This document shows positions 8,531 through 18,333 of a stretch of DNA of 64,000 nucleotides, one piece after another; positions within the stretch are counted from its first letter, which is position 1, and every line of letters starts with the position of its first letter. The notes beneath the pieces were generated by a model. It did not search any database. It saw only the letters and a program-made list of their open reading frames with translations, and was not told the origin of the DNA. The translations under genes and the position numbers were made by a program. The DNA is from an uncultured Alteromonadaceae bacterium. GTDB lineage: Bacteria > Pseudomonadota > Gammaproteobacteria > Enterobacterales > Alteromonadaceae. The stretch covers positions 248,001 through 312,000 of the forward strand of contig CANNDC010000002.1 in assembly GCA_947503265.1 (NCBI GenBank). The letters are read 5' to 3'.

Positions 8531-9124
8531 TTAACTGTCTATATACTCAAATGCTTTCACTACCCGATTTACACCCTTAACGTTTCTGGCAACGTCAACT
8601 GCGATATCTGCTTCATTGTTTTTCACAAGCCCTATCAAAAAGACTTCAGCATTTTCAACTTCCACTTCTATGTGCAAACCGTCAATTCTCTTGTCCCCGA
8701 TAAGGGCAGCCTTGACTTTGCTTTCTAACCAAACATCGTTAGTCGATGCACCAGGGGAAATAGGTTCGGCAATTCTAATTTGGTTGTGGAGTTTGCGAAT
8801 ATGCTTAACAGTCTCAGCAGTTCGCTGAGCTTGTAATCTAAGCTCTTCCGTTGGTGCTTGTCCTACTAGCAAAGCAACACCGTTGAAAACAGACACATTG
8901 ATATTGACTCTATTCTTCAGTTTTTCGTCATTAAATAGCGCATTTGAAAGTCTTGACGTAGCCGTTTTATCATCAACTTGGGTTCCCAGTGTTCTTCTAT
9001 CATGTGCAACAGAGGCCGCTCCAACACCCGCACCTACTACCAATGCAGCACAACCTTGTAGTAGCATTGAGGAAATTACTACAAACACTGCTAATTCCTT
9101 TCGCACCTGTACTGACCGAAACAT
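8531..9124 (-). CDS. dolP: BON-domain outer-membrane lipoprotein, DolP (YraP) family
   Basis: 197 residues. A signal peptide ends in the lipobox LLQGC, so the mature protein is lipidated. Two BON domains follow (about 50-120 and 125-195). E. coli DolP sits in the outer membrane at the division site and supports envelope integrity and BAM function. Gene order lpoA-yraN-diaA-dolP, divergent from rsmI, is the same as in E. coli and supports orthology. Its 35-bp distance from diaA suggests co-transcription. Confidence 0.93.
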   Translation of the reverse strand: MFRSVQVRKELAVFVVISSMLLQGCAALVVGAGVGAASVAHDRRTLGTQVDDKTATSRLSNALFNDEKLKNRVNINVSVFNGVALLVGQAPTEELRLQAQRTAETVKHIRKLHNQIRIAEPISPGASTNDVWLESKVKAALIGDKRIDGLHIEVEVENAEVFLIGLVKNNEADIAVDVARNVKGVNRVVKAFEYIDS

Positions 9125-9159
9125 TATTGATACTCCTAACCTATATTGAACGTTGAAAC

Positions 9160-9789
<630 letters not shown>

Positions 9790-10173
9790 TTAAACACTCT
9801 TAAACCACTGAATGTTTTCGTCTTGGATTGCGCCATCAATCGCCACCAGATCAATCCGATGATCTACCATGGCAGGGTTTAGACTATGATTGTGCATAAA
9901 ATACTGCACTGCTTTTAAAAATTTTTTTCTTTTTGCGGCATGAAAAAATTCTACCGCCTTTCCATGAGTATCATCTTGTCGGTATTTGACTTCAACGAAT
10001 ACCCAAGTACTGGCTTCTCGCATCACGATATCTATCTCACCAGCGCGACTGTGAAAATTACTTTCTACAAAACACAAACCTTGTTGGAGCAAGTAATTTT
10101 TTGCCAAGTTCTCTGCCTGTCGACCCAGCAGAGTTGATTTTTTCGCTTTTTCTTGGCGCTCAATCGAGGGCAA
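9790..10173 (-). CDS. yraN: UPF0102 family nuclease-like protein YraN
   Basis: 127 residues of the UPF0102 family, which has a PD-(D/E)XK endonuclease-like core. The pattern AGEIDIVM followed by VFVEVKYR gives the expected Asp and Glu-x-Lys residues, and an N-terminal Glu (RQAENLAK) is also conserved. Function in bacteria is not established, and a role in DNA processing is only suggested by the fold. The only in-frame start is a TTG at 10173, which overlaps the lpoA stop by 14 bp, consistent with translational coupling. It lies in the conserved lpoA-yraN-diaA-dolP cluster. Confidence 0.92.
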   Translation of the reverse strand: MPSIERQEKAKKSTLLGRQAENLAKNYLLQQGLCFVESNFHSRAGEIDIVMREASTWVFVEVKYRQDDTHGKAVEFFHAAKRKKFLKAVQYFMHNHSLNPAMVDHRIDLVAIDGAIQDENIQWFKSV

Positions 10174-12058
10174 AAAGTGTCACCTTGTTTTCGGTAATGT
10201 GTCCGACTGGCAAAACACGCATCACGTTTCCTTGCCCATCAATGGAAATATTTCCTGTCATTCCCGACATTGAAATTTGTGGCAAGGTTTGTAAGTTCTT
10301 CATCACTGCCGTTAAGTTGAAGGCGTCAAAGCCCAATGCAAATAAGCGACGCAAAGTATCATTTTTCTCTGGCCATAAGTTATCAACCTCGTTGGCGATT
10401 TGTTGCCACTGATGATCAGGCAACATCCAGGGCATTTCGGTAAAAATGAGATTGCGTAAATCACGCAAACTGTTGTTAGTGAAGTTGAGACTAAAACTTC
10501 TAGAGGAACCATAAACAGGGACTACTTTTTGGTTAAATGGGCTCAGGCTTGCCTCTATCATTGGGTTGAGCAACTCGGTTTGTTCAGGACTTGCGAATAC
10601 CACTATCGCATCAATATCTCGCCGATTTCTGGGTACAGAATAGATTTGTTTACTAGTCATGAACTCAATTTCTTTAATACGCGCGTTGCTTTGCAATACA
10701 TCTAATTGCTCAGACACGCTGTTACGCATCGCCGCATTGTCTTCGAACGTGGCTAAGCTAGGCTGAATAGCATTCTTATCCGTTAACAATTGCCAGGTGT
10801 TTAGGAATTCTTCGGCCATCCTTCTTGAGGCCCCAGATTGTTGAGCAACGACTATGGGTTGAATAACACCAGTAGAATAGACTTTCTCAGCCAATTGAGC
10901 GGCCTCATCTTCCGGAGATAAGGCGAAAAATACTTTTACTCCGGGCTGCAGTGGCTCTTCCAAGTCAGTTTGTACTGCGAGATCAGTTGATGATGTGGCA
11001 ATTTCAATATCAATGGGCGCTATATCGACTCGATTTAAACCCAAAATGTTGTCGCTAGTCGAAGACAATTTAACGAATTCACTAAGTTCATCTTTCATCA
11101 AAGGACCAATAACTATGTCGTAGTCAGCCGTCAACTCAACAAGTTGTTGTGCATCTTTTGTTTGAGTATCAATAAACCGTATTCGTGTCTCATTGTTTTC
11201 AGCAGCAAAATAGGCTGAAAGAATACCGTTTTTTATCGCCATGCCTTGTTGCGCAAGTCTGCCGCTTAACGGCAATAAAATAGCGACCTTTTCTCTAGGC
11301 AAACTTTCTAATGTTATTGCGCGACTTACTTCTGCAGGTAATTCAAGTGCAAGAGGATGATTGTTATTTCGCTGCTGCCAATTGGTAACGGCGGTATTCA
11401 AGGCTGCCGAATCAAGACCATAACGTTGCACAATTAAACTGAGTTCGAGCCATGGCTGCAATTCAGATTCACTGAGTTTTGCTTTTTGTTGCTGAGATTC
11501 TGATAAATTTTGTAATAGGTACCAGATATCTAGGGAGGTTTCAGGCGTATTTTGATCAAAGCTCGCACGCACTTTCGCTGCATCAAGCCAACGATTTTGA
11601 TGAACAAGGTATTGGACTTTTAATGGTGCATATCGGTTGTTAAATTTTCCTACATGTTGAATTTCATTTAACAAGGTATCCAGAACGGCATAGTCGATTT
11701 TATCTTGTTTCACCAAACACTCAGCAACGACTAATTTAGCCTGATCGCGAAGTATAGGATCTGTCATCTCTGGCAGTGCGACCCTCAAGATGGTTTTGCT
11801 TTTATTGCAGTTGCCTTGCTGTTTGTATGCCTCTACAGCGCGCATTATCCATTGATCTCGGATATTGCCATCAGATGAAGTGACAAATTCGCGCTGGGCT
11901 TGCTGCAGATAGTATTCGGGATCCTCTTCGAGAATGCTCTCTTTTGGCGTCTCCACATTGGTAACTTTCTTAGGTTTGGTAGACTTGTCTGGTGTCGAAC
12001 CACATGCGACTAACCCAAGCATGAGTAGAACAATTAGTAGTCGCTTTGTGTTCAGCAT
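10160..12058 (-). CDS. lpoA: Penicillin-binding protein activator LpoA (lipoprotein)
   Basis: 632 residues from the ATG at 12058, which has GAGAG upstream. A TTG four codons earlier is possible. Signal peptide with lipobox LVACGS places it as an outer-membrane lipoprotein. The N-terminal part (to about 240) is helical and TPR-like. The C-terminal part resembles a type-1 periplasmic binding fold (starting near EKVAILLPLSGRLAQQG). In E. coli LpoA reaches through the periplasm to activate PBP1A. Position divergent from rsmI and upstream of yraN is as in E. coli. Confidence 0.95.
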   Translation of the reverse strand: MLNTKRLLIVLLMLGLVACGSTPDKSTKPKKVTNVETPKESILEEDPEYYLQQAQREFVTSSDGNIRDQWIMRAVEAYKQQGNCNKSKTILRVALPEMTDPILRDQAKLVVAECLVKQDKIDYAVLDTLLNEIQHVGKFNNRYAPLKVQYLVHQNRWLDAAKVRASFDQNTPETSLDIWYLLQNLSESQQQKAKLSESELQPWLELSLIVQRYGLDSAALNTAVTNWQQRNNNHPLALELPAEVSRAITLESLPREKVAILLPLSGRLAQQGMAIKNGILSAYFAAENNETRIRFIDTQTKDAQQLVELTADYDIVIGPLMKDELSEFVKLSSTSDNILGLNRVDIAPIDIEIATSSTDLAVQTDLEEPLQPGVKVFFALSPEDEAAQLAEKVYSTGVIQPIVVAQQSGASRRMAEEFLNTWQLLTDKNAIQPSLATFEDNAAMRNSVSEQLDVLQSNARIKEIEFMTSKQIYSVPRNRRDIDAIVVFASPEQTELLNPMIEASLSPFNQKVVPVYGSSRSFSLNFTNNSLRDLRNLIFTEMPWMLPDHQWQQIANEVDNLWPEKNDTLRRLFALGFDAFNLTAVMKNLQTLPQISMSGMTGNISIDGQGNVMRVLPVGHITENKVTLFALD

Positions 12059-12143
12059 GTGATCTCTCAAAAAATTACAACCTATTTAATGCAAGGTAGT
12101 TTAAAATGCCTGACTCTTTAAAACAATCCAAGGCTGACCAGAA

Positions 12144-12983
12144 GTGGCAAAAACTGGCATATTATTTATCGTTCCTACTCCAATTGGAAATCTTGAAGAT
12201 ATTACGCTTAGGGCGCTAAAAGTATTGGCTGAAGTAGATTTAATTGCTGCGGAAGACACTCGACATAGTCAAAAATTGTTACAGCACTACGATATAAAAA
12301 CTCGACTAATCTCTTTGCACGACCACAATGAGAGCCAGAGAGCAGTACAGCTAATTGCTAAACTCAATATGGGCGAAAGTATTGCGCTTATTTCGGATGC
12401 AGGGACACCCTTGATCAGTGATCCAGGATACGGATTAGTAAGTCAATGCAGAGAGAGTAATCTCGAAGTAGTACCACTGCCAGGAGCCTGTGCTGCAATC
12501 ACAGCACTGAGTGGGTCAGGGCTAGCGACAGACAAGTTTTATTTCAAAGGCTTTTTACCAGTCAAAAAGCTTGCTAAAACACAGGCTCTCAGTGCGTTGT
12601 TAAGGGAAACCGCGACAACCGTTTTTTATGAGTCGCCTAGGCGCATCATTGAAACAGTGCAAATGATTATTGAGTGTCTTGGCAAAGACAAGCGTATCGT
12701 CATTGCCCGAGAAATAAGCAAAACATTTGAAACTTTTCATTCAGATACGGCTGATAAAACCTTGCAATGGCTAAATGCAGATAGCAATCAACTAAAGGGC
12801 GAAATAGTGTTAATGATTGACGGTTATAAATCCGATGGTCAGGAGCTGCCTGAGCAGGCGATTTCTCTGCTAAAAAGGTTGATGGAGGAGTTACCTCTGA
12901 AGAAAGCTGCGGCCATAACCGCTGAGCAGTTTGAATTGAAAAAGAATGCCTTGTACCAATTGGGTTTGAGTTTTGATGACTAA
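12144..12983 (+). CDS. rsmI: 16S rRNA 2'-O-ribose C1402 methyltransferase RsmI
   Basis: 279 residues of the tetrapyrrole-methylase fold with the family signature IVPTPIGNLEDITLRAL and the SAM-binding segments AEDTRHSQKLL, SDAGTPLISDPG and FYESPRR. It methylates the ribose of C1402 in the decoding centre. Initiation is at GTG: an in-frame TGA nine bases upstream excludes a longer protein, and AAGG precedes it. The stop overlaps the apbE start by 8 bp. Confidence 0.96.
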   Translation: MAKTGILFIVPTPIGNLEDITLRALKVLAEVDLIAAEDTRHSQKLLQHYDIKTRLISLHDHNESQRAVQLIAKLNMGESIALISDAGTPLISDPGYGLVSQCRESNLEVVPLPGACAAITALSGSGLATDKFYFKGFLPVKKLAKTQALSALLRETATTVFYESPRRIIETVQMIIECLGKDKRIVIAREISKTFETFHSDTADKTLQWLNADSNQLKGEIVLMIDGYKSDGQELPEQAISLLKRLMEELPLKKAAAITAEQFELKKNALYQLGLSFDD

Positions 12984-13965
12984 GATCATTTTTCTTGTCT
13001 TTGCTTTCATGTCCGCTGTTTACCCGTGTTTATCAATGTCAAATCAACAAAACGGGCGCTGGTATTCAGATAATCAAGGCATCATGGGTACCAATATCCA
13101 TACCGAAGTTTGGGCGGAAACTGAGCAGTTAGGCAATAAAGCGGTTCGCATTGTGATGGATGAGATGGAGCGCATCAATCAATTGATGAGCCCATACATC
13201 GACTCTAGTGAACTCTCGAAGATAAACGCATTTGCCGCGACTCGCCCAGTAGCAGTGTCTCAGGAATTATTTGATTTAATCCAGATGTCATTGAGTCTGT
13301 CTGAGGAGACATTTGGGGCTTTTGACATTACGTTCGCCAGCGTGGGGTATTTGTATGAGTACCGAAACAAGCAAAAACCAGACGAAAAAACCATTCAATC
13401 TTTACTCAGTGCCGTCAACTATCGCCACGTTAGACTAGATAAAGCTAATCTGACCGTATTTTTCGCACATCCCAAAGTTAAAATAGATTTAGGCGGTATC
13501 GCCAAAGGTCATGCAGTTGACAACGCGCTCATGTTGTTGCGCAATTTAGGTATCACCAACGCACTTGTCACTGCTGGCGGCGATACTGGGTTACTTGGAG
13601 ATAGAAGAGGCCGACCTTGGATGGTGGGAGTGCGGGATCCGCGAAATCGGGATCGACAGGCAGTCGTCTTGCCACTTGAAAATACAGCAATGTCTACCTC
13701 GGGAGATTATGAGCGGTATTTTGAAGAGGACGGCAAGCGATATCACCATATTTTGTCCCCAAAAAGTGGCAAGTCTGTTTATGAGGTGCAAAGTGTGACT
13801 ATTGTCGGACCCAGAAGCACCTTGAATGACGCACTTTCCACCGCAGTCTTTGTTCTAGGGGTGCAACAGGGGATAGATCTTATCAATCGTGTTAAAGGCT
13901 ATGATGCGTTGATTGTAGATAACCATCGCAAATTACATTACTCAAATTCTTTTCAACGAGACTAG
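12976..13965 (+). CDS. apbE: FAD:protein FMN transferase (ApbE family)
   Basis: About 329 residues from ATG 12976, overlapping rsmI by 8 bp. ApbE enzymes attach FMN covalently to threonine of periplasmic flavoproteins such as Nqr and Rnf subunits. Motifs: IMGTNIHTEVW near the N-terminus, DLGGIAKGHAVD, TAGGD, AMSTSGDYERYF and the metal-binding segment STLNDALSTAVFVLG. The N-terminal hydrophobic stretch is an export signal. Its Cys (YPC) does not fit a lipobox. No flavoprotein target gene (nqr, rnf) is in this window. Confidence 0.93.
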   Translation: MTKIIFLVFAFMSAVYPCLSMSNQQNGRWYSDNQGIMGTNIHTEVWAETEQLGNKAVRIVMDEMERINQLMSPYIDSSELSKINAFAATRPVAVSQELFDLIQMSLSLSEETFGAFDITFASVGYLYEYRNKQKPDEKTIQSLLSAVNYRHVRLDKANLTVFFAHPKVKIDLGGIAKGHAVDNALMLLRNLGITNALVTAGGDTGLLGDRRGRPWMVGVRDPRNRDRQAVVLPLENTAMSTSGDYERYFEEDGKRYHHILSPKSGKSVYEVQSVTIVGPRSTLNDALSTAVFVLGVQQGIDLINRVKGYDALIVDNHRKLHYSNSFQRD

Positions 13966-14010
13966 TGCTGCAAATTCTGCGCATAAAAGCAACTGTTCAA
14001 CAAGGGTAAG

Positions 14011-14889
14011 ATGTTTAGTTTAAACCGAGGTATCGTTTTTGTCGTGCTTGGCACTGTGTTGTTTTCAAGCAAAGCGATTATGGTGAAGTTTCTCTATCAA
14101 ATGGGAATTGGCTCACTTGAGCTACAAACCCTTAGAATGCTCATTGTACTGCCGTTTTACACCGGTATTTTAATTTGGATATTGTATCGAACCGGATGGG
14201 GAAACGTTTCAGCTAGAGATTTAATGGGTTGTATGCTCGCTGGTATTGCTTGCTATCATCTTGCTAGCTATTTGGATTTGCTTGGTTTGCAGTTTATCAG
14301 TGCTGGATTGGAGCGAATCATTCTGTTTTGTTATCCAGCAATTGCCTTCCTTTTCAGTTGGGCTTTCCTCAAAGAGAAGCCAAATTCTCGCCTTTGGATA
14401 GCCTTACTTCTATCCTACTCGGGCATTCTTGTGTTCTTCTATGCCGATTTATCGTTTGGTGGTGAAAACTTATTGTGGGGAAGCTTACTGGTTTTTCTTG
14501 CTAGTATTTTAACCGCTTGGTACATGGTTGCAGCGCAACGTTATACGCGTCAAATTGGTAGCCAGCGTTTTGTCTGCTTAGCTATGCTATCTGCTTGTTT
14601 TACGCTACTAGCCCATTCTTGGGTGGATGGTGTAGAGGAGTTATCCAGCTATTCCACAGACGTCTACATAGGTGCAGGTGTATTGGCGATTTTTATGACG
14701 CTGATACCGTCTTTCCTAGTGAGTTCTGGAGTTAAACATATTGGAGCAAGTCGTGCCGCGGTGGTCGGCACTGTCGGTCCTTTGTTTACCATCATTTTGT
14801 CCAACCAGATTTTAGGTGAGCCTATTGGTTGGATGCATATTGTTGGTTTAGCCTTTGTTTTGCTGGGGATGCGCCAATTGAAAAGCTAA
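14011..14889 (+). CDS. EamA/DMT-superfamily permease
   Basis: 292 residues and about ten predicted membrane helices in two EamA halves. Typical features are the first helix with FSSKAIMVKFLY, the end of the first repeat with YPAIAFLFSWAFLKEKP, and a C-terminal repeat with GASRAAVVGTVGPLFTI and GEPIGWMHIVGLAFVLLG. Members export or import amino acids, nucleotides or other metabolites. The substrate cannot be told from sequence. It starts 45 bp after apbE, and no separate promoter is obvious. No terminator is visible after it. Confidence 0.85.
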   Translation: MFSLNRGIVFVVLGTVLFSSKAIMVKFLYQMGIGSLELQTLRMLIVLPFYTGILIWILYRTGWGNVSARDLMGCMLAGIACYHLASYLDLLGLQFISAGLERIILFCYPAIAFLFSWAFLKEKPNSRLWIALLLSYSGILVFFYADLSFGGENLLWGSLLVFLASILTAWYMVAAQRYTRQIGSQRFVCLAMLSACFTLLAHSWVDGVEELSSYSTDVYIGAGVLAIFMTLIPSFLVSSGVKHIGASRAAVVGTVGPLFTIILSNQILGEPIGWMHIVGLAFVLLGMRQLKS

Positions 14890-14910
14890 ATGCCAATAAT
14901 TGATGAATAC

Positions 14911-15165
14911 GCGCTTATACACACCACTGATACTCCTTACTAATACACCACACGGGTTGGTATACCTTGCCATACATCGCGCTTATACACCGCACTAACA
15001 TGCTTCATATTTACTGCAGTCCTTATTCGAATTGCAGTCCTGATTCAAACTCCAGTGTAGAGGTTAACTAGCAAAGATAAGCATATTCAACGCTTTAATC
15101 AGTACATTGAATTACTTTATTCGTTTAAGACATGCGATTAAGGCAAGGGTTTAAGACAAGCGATT
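14911..15165. repeat. Cluster of three imperfect direct-repeat pairs at the nspC 3' end
   Basis: The 260 bp between the EamA gene and nspC contains three separate short duplications. (1) GCGCTTATACAC plus six bases at 14911-14928 and 14979-14996 (16 of 18 identical). (2) An 18-bp tandem unit around TGCAGTCCT at 15013-15030 and 15031-15048, with a decayed third copy. (3) GTTTAAGAC-A/T-GCGATT plus its G at 15123-15139 and 15149-15165 (16 of 17 identical), whose second copy includes the last codons and stop of nspC. No gene or hairpin terminator is seen here. Confidence 0.7.
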
Positions 15166-16332
15166 TCGAAAGTCTTCATAGCCAAACTGCTTTACCAGCT
15201 CAAAGTCGCCGTTTTTCTTCAATATTCCTATGGAAGGGTGCTCTACACCGTTAAAAAATGTCGTTTTAACCATGGTGTAGTGGATCATGTCTTCAAAGAT
15301 AACTCGATCACCCACGTTTAACTCTGAATCGAAGCTATAAATATCGATTACATCACCAGCTAAGCATGAATTACCGCCAATCTTGTAGTCGAATTTTCTT
15401 ACACCGGCTGCTCCCGCATTTCTAATTTCAGGGCGGTACGGCATTTCCAAAACATCTGGCATGTGCGCTGTTGCGCTGATATCTAAAATGGCGATGTGAT
15501 CGACATTTTCAACGATATCAACGACTTCAGAGACCAATGTTCCTGTCTGCCATGCCACAGCCGATCCTGGTTCCATAATGACATGCAAGTTCGGATAGCG
15601 CTGTTTAAACTCTTTTAGAGACCTAATCAAATGCTCAACATCATAGCCCTCTTGCGTCATCAAATGTCCGCCGCCAAGATTTATCCATTTAAGGTTGGGG
15701 AGCCATTTCGCAAACTTTTGCTCAACGGCATCTAACGTTCGCTTAGTCGCAAAGGAATCGCATTCACATAAATTGTGAACATGAAATCCATCAATACCGG
15801 ATAACAAGCCTTCAAGCTTGCCGGTTGGATCAGCTTTGTCTAAATCCTTAGCCATTATGCCTAGTCGGGAGCCCGGTGCACTTGGGTCATACAACTCGGT
15901 TTCAGCTTCTCTGTGCTCTGGGTTGATTCTAACCCCAGCCGCGACACCCGAGGCCAACACCTGTTTTTGATACCGTTGCCATTGAGTTAGGCTATTAAAT
16001 GAAATGTGATTCACTAATTCTAGCAACTCATCCATGTCCTGCTGTTTATAAGCCGGAGAATAGGCATGCACTTCTCTGCCTTTCTCAAACTTCTTAGACA
16101 TTTCTTGGTGTGCTAGTTTCGCCTCCCATACTGAACTCGCCGTGCAACCCTTCAGATACTGGCCGACTAGAGGGAAAGTAGACCACATGGAAAACCCTTT
16201 AAGCGCTAGTATGATATCTACACCGGCTTCAGCTTGTACCCTTGCCATCAGCTTTAGATTATCTTCTAACTTTTGTTCCTCGCACACATAGCACGGGGAG
16301 GGAATTGCCGACGTTAGCAACGTATCACTCAT
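15151..16332 (-). CDS. nspC: Carboxynorspermidine/carboxyspermidine decarboxylase
   Basis: 393 residues, fold-type III PLP decarboxylase (alanine racemase-like barrel). The PLP lysine is probably Lys45 (ILALKGFSMWS). Further motifs are INLGGGH, EPGSAVAWQTG, and LAGDVIDIYSFD near the C-terminus, where the aspartate contacts substrate in relatives. It removes the carboxyl group from carboxynorspermidine or carboxyspermidine to yield norspermidine or spermidine. It is the second gene of an operon, 12 bp after the carboxynorspermidine dehydrogenase gene. A direct repeat overlaps its last codons. Confidence 0.94.
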   Translation of the reverse strand: MSDTLLTSAIPSPCYVCEEQKLEDNLKLMARVQAEAGVDIILALKGFSMWSTFPLVGQYLKGCTASSVWEAKLAHQEMSKKFEKGREVHAYSPAYKQQDMDELLELVNHISFNSLTQWQRYQKQVLASGVAAGVRINPEHREAETELYDPSAPGSRLGIMAKDLDKADPTGKLEGLLSGIDGFHVHNLCECDSFATKRTLDAVEQKFAKWLPNLKWINLGGGHLMTQEGYDVEHLIRSLKEFKQRYPNLHVIMEPGSAVAWQTGTLVSEVVDIVENVDHIAILDISATAHMPDVLEMPYRPEIRNAGAAGVRKFDYKIGGNSCLAGDVIDIYSFDSELNVGDRVIFEDMIHYTMVKTTFFNGVEHPSIGILKKNGDFELVKQFGYEDFRNRLS

Positions 16333-16344
16333 TTTTCGGCTCCG

Positions 16345-17547
16345 TTAGCGTGTAAATGGGCTTTTTTCACATTCTATTATATGCCACGCCAGTCCATGCT
16401 CATTGAGCATTTCCATGAAAGGATCGGGATCGAATTGCTCCATGTTCCACACGCCGGGCTTTTTCCATTGTTTACTTAACATCAAATGCGCCCCAATCAT
16501 GGCTGGTACCCCGGTTGTGTAGGAAACAGCCTGAGCGCCAACTTCGTCATAGCACGCAGCGTGATCACAGTTATTGTAAATAAAGATGGTTTTTTCTTTG
16601 CCGTCTTTGATCCCAGTAATATAGGTACCAATACAAGTTTTACCTGTATACCCCTCTGCCAATGAGCCCGGATTTGGGAGTACGGCTTTTAAAAACTCCA
16701 GAGGTACAATTTTTTGACCTTGAAAATCGATGGGTTCAATACTTGTCATGCCGATGCCTTCTAGCACATTTAAGTGGTTTAAATATGCATCACCAAAGGT
16801 CATCCAGAAACGTGCACGCTTGAGTGTTGGGAAATGTTTGACCAAAGATTCCAACTCTTCATGGAACATCAAATAACTGGCTCGGACACCAATGTTCTGA
16901 TAATCCAGATCTTCACGAACACTTAAGGGCTCGGTTTCTTTCCATTCGCCATTTTCCCAAAAACGTCCTCGTTGTGTGATTTCGCGAATGTTAATTTCGG
17001 GGTTAAAGTTAGTCGCAAATGCTTGTCCGTGATCACCGCCATTGCAATCCACAATATCGAGGTAATGAATTTCATCAAAATAGTGTTTAGCAGCGTAGGC
17101 TGTATAAACATTGGTTACGCCTGGGTCGAAACCACTGCCTAGCAAGGCCATGATGCCCTTTTCTTTGAACCGCTCTTGATATGCCCATTGCCAAGAATAT
17201 TCGAACTTAGCTTCGTCCTTGGGTTCATAATTGGCAGTGTCAAGATAGTCCGTGTTGGTGGCTAAACAAGCATCCATGATGGGCAAATCTTGATAGGGCA
17301 GGGCAAGGTTGACCAATAAATCTGGTTTAACTTGATTAATCAATGCTTCAACAGCTATGGCATCGTCTGCGTCTACAGCGAACACGCCTTTAACACGATC
17401 TGCTCCCACTTCTTTTTGTAAAGCTTCACACTTGGAAACTGTGCGGCTAGCAAGATAAATTTCATCAAAAAGTTCGGGCAAACGCGCACATTTTTTAACA
17501 GTAACAGCGGCCACACCGCCTGCACCAATAATCAAAACACGAGACAT
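16345..17547 (-). CDS. Carboxynorspermidine (carboxyspermidine) dehydrogenase/synthase, saccharopine dehydrogenase family
   Basis: 400 residues, beginning with a Rossmann dinucleotide motif (VLIIGAGGVAAVTVKKC) and with the family segments SGFDPGVTNVY and DCNGGDHGQAFATNFNPEIN. It reductively condenses L-aspartate semialdehyde with 1,3-diaminopropane or putrescine, using NAD(P)H, to give carboxynorspermidine or carboxyspermidine. In Vibrio the operon also carries a diaminobutyrate aminotransferase/decarboxylase that makes diaminopropane. That gene is absent here, so the amine donor may be putrescine and the product spermidine (inference). First gene of the operon with nspC. Confidence 0.93.
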   Translation of the reverse strand: MSRVLIIGAGGVAAVTVKKCARLPELFDEIYLASRTVSKCEALQKEVGADRVKGVFAVDADDAIAVEALINQVKPDLLVNLALPYQDLPIMDACLATNTDYLDTANYEPKDEAKFEYSWQWAYQERFKEKGIMALLGSGFDPGVTNVYTAYAAKHYFDEIHYLDIVDCNGGDHGQAFATNFNPEINIREITQRGRFWENGEWKETEPLSVREDLDYQNIGVRASYLMFHEELESLVKHFPTLKRARFWMTFGDAYLNHLNVLEGIGMTSIEPIDFQGQKIVPLEFLKAVLPNPGSLAEGYTGKTCIGTYITGIKDGKEKTIFIYNNCDHAACYDEVGAQAVSYTTGVPAMIGAHLMLSKQWKKPGVWNMEQFDPDPFMEMLNEHGLAWHIIECEKSPFTR

Positions 17548-17808
17548 ATTGTATTCCTGTAGATAGATTTTTATTCTAGTTAATCTGAGCTATGGATAAG
17601 AAATTAGCTATCAGATTGAATTACATAGTTTAACTTTATGTTAGGTTATAGCTAGCGATTTTTTCCTATCCAAATGAGTGAATTTGTGGGCAGTATGGCT
17701 GAAAAATGGCCACTGCCCGAAGGGTTGGGTCTAAAATGAACAAAGATAAACAGTCCTTAGAGTTTAGGTTAGTCAAAGCAGAGGAGGCCCACCTCAATCG
17801 ATAATCGG

Positions 17809-18333
17809 TTATTTTAACGCTTCTAGCGCCTTAAGTACCAGCTCAACTCTTTGTTTTACTGATCCCTTTGCCAGTAGATATGATTTGTTGTGTTTCTTTA
17901 GATAGTTAAGCAAGAAAGTTTGAAATTCTTTCCTATTTGCATCTCCAGAACGCTCCCAAGTATCGTCATAGGGGATATCGTCATCACACAGTACGACCAA
18001 ATCATAGCGCTGCCAACTTTCTTGAGCTAACTTCTCAAGTTCGGGTAAGGCGTGGTTGTGATAGTGCAGGGCAAAATGCCAAGTTGTGAAAGCATTGGTA
18101 TCACATAATAAATAACCATTGGCCATTCTTGTTTGCTGGTCTTCCCACAAGTTTTGAGTTTGCGCGATATGCAAAAGCTGTTCTGGTGTGAGTCTGCGGT
18201 CAACTTGGTGTTCTTGCCAATAGTCACGACCATACTCAATTACCCATTCAGTGTGTAATTTATCTGCAAGAGCTTGGCAAAGAGTCGACTTACCCGTTGA
18301 GGGGGCGCCCAGAAACACAATTTTTTTGATCAA
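17809..18333 (-). CDS. NadR-type ribosylnicotinamide kinase (P-loop ATPase)
   Basis: 174 residues matching the C-terminal kinase domain of NadR, without the regulatory or adenylyltransferase parts. Walker A is GAPSTGKST near the N-terminus, a downstream EYGRDYW segment is typical of the family, and LLCDTNAFTTWHF carries the likely Asp that orients the substrate. It would phosphorylate nicotinamide riboside to NMN. Its start overlaps the end of pnuC by 4 bp, so uptake and phosphorylation are coupled: PnuC transports nicotinamide riboside by facilitated diffusion and the kinase traps it inside. Confidence 0.88.
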   Translation of the reverse strand: MIKKIVFLGAPSTGKSTLCQALADKLHTEWVIEYGRDYWQEHQVDRRLTPEQLLHIAQTQNLWEDQQTRMANGYLLCDTNAFTTWHFALHYHNHALPELEKLAQESWQRYDLVVLCDDDIPYDDTWERSGDANRKEFQTFLLNYLKKHNKSYLLAKGSVKQRVELVLKALEALK

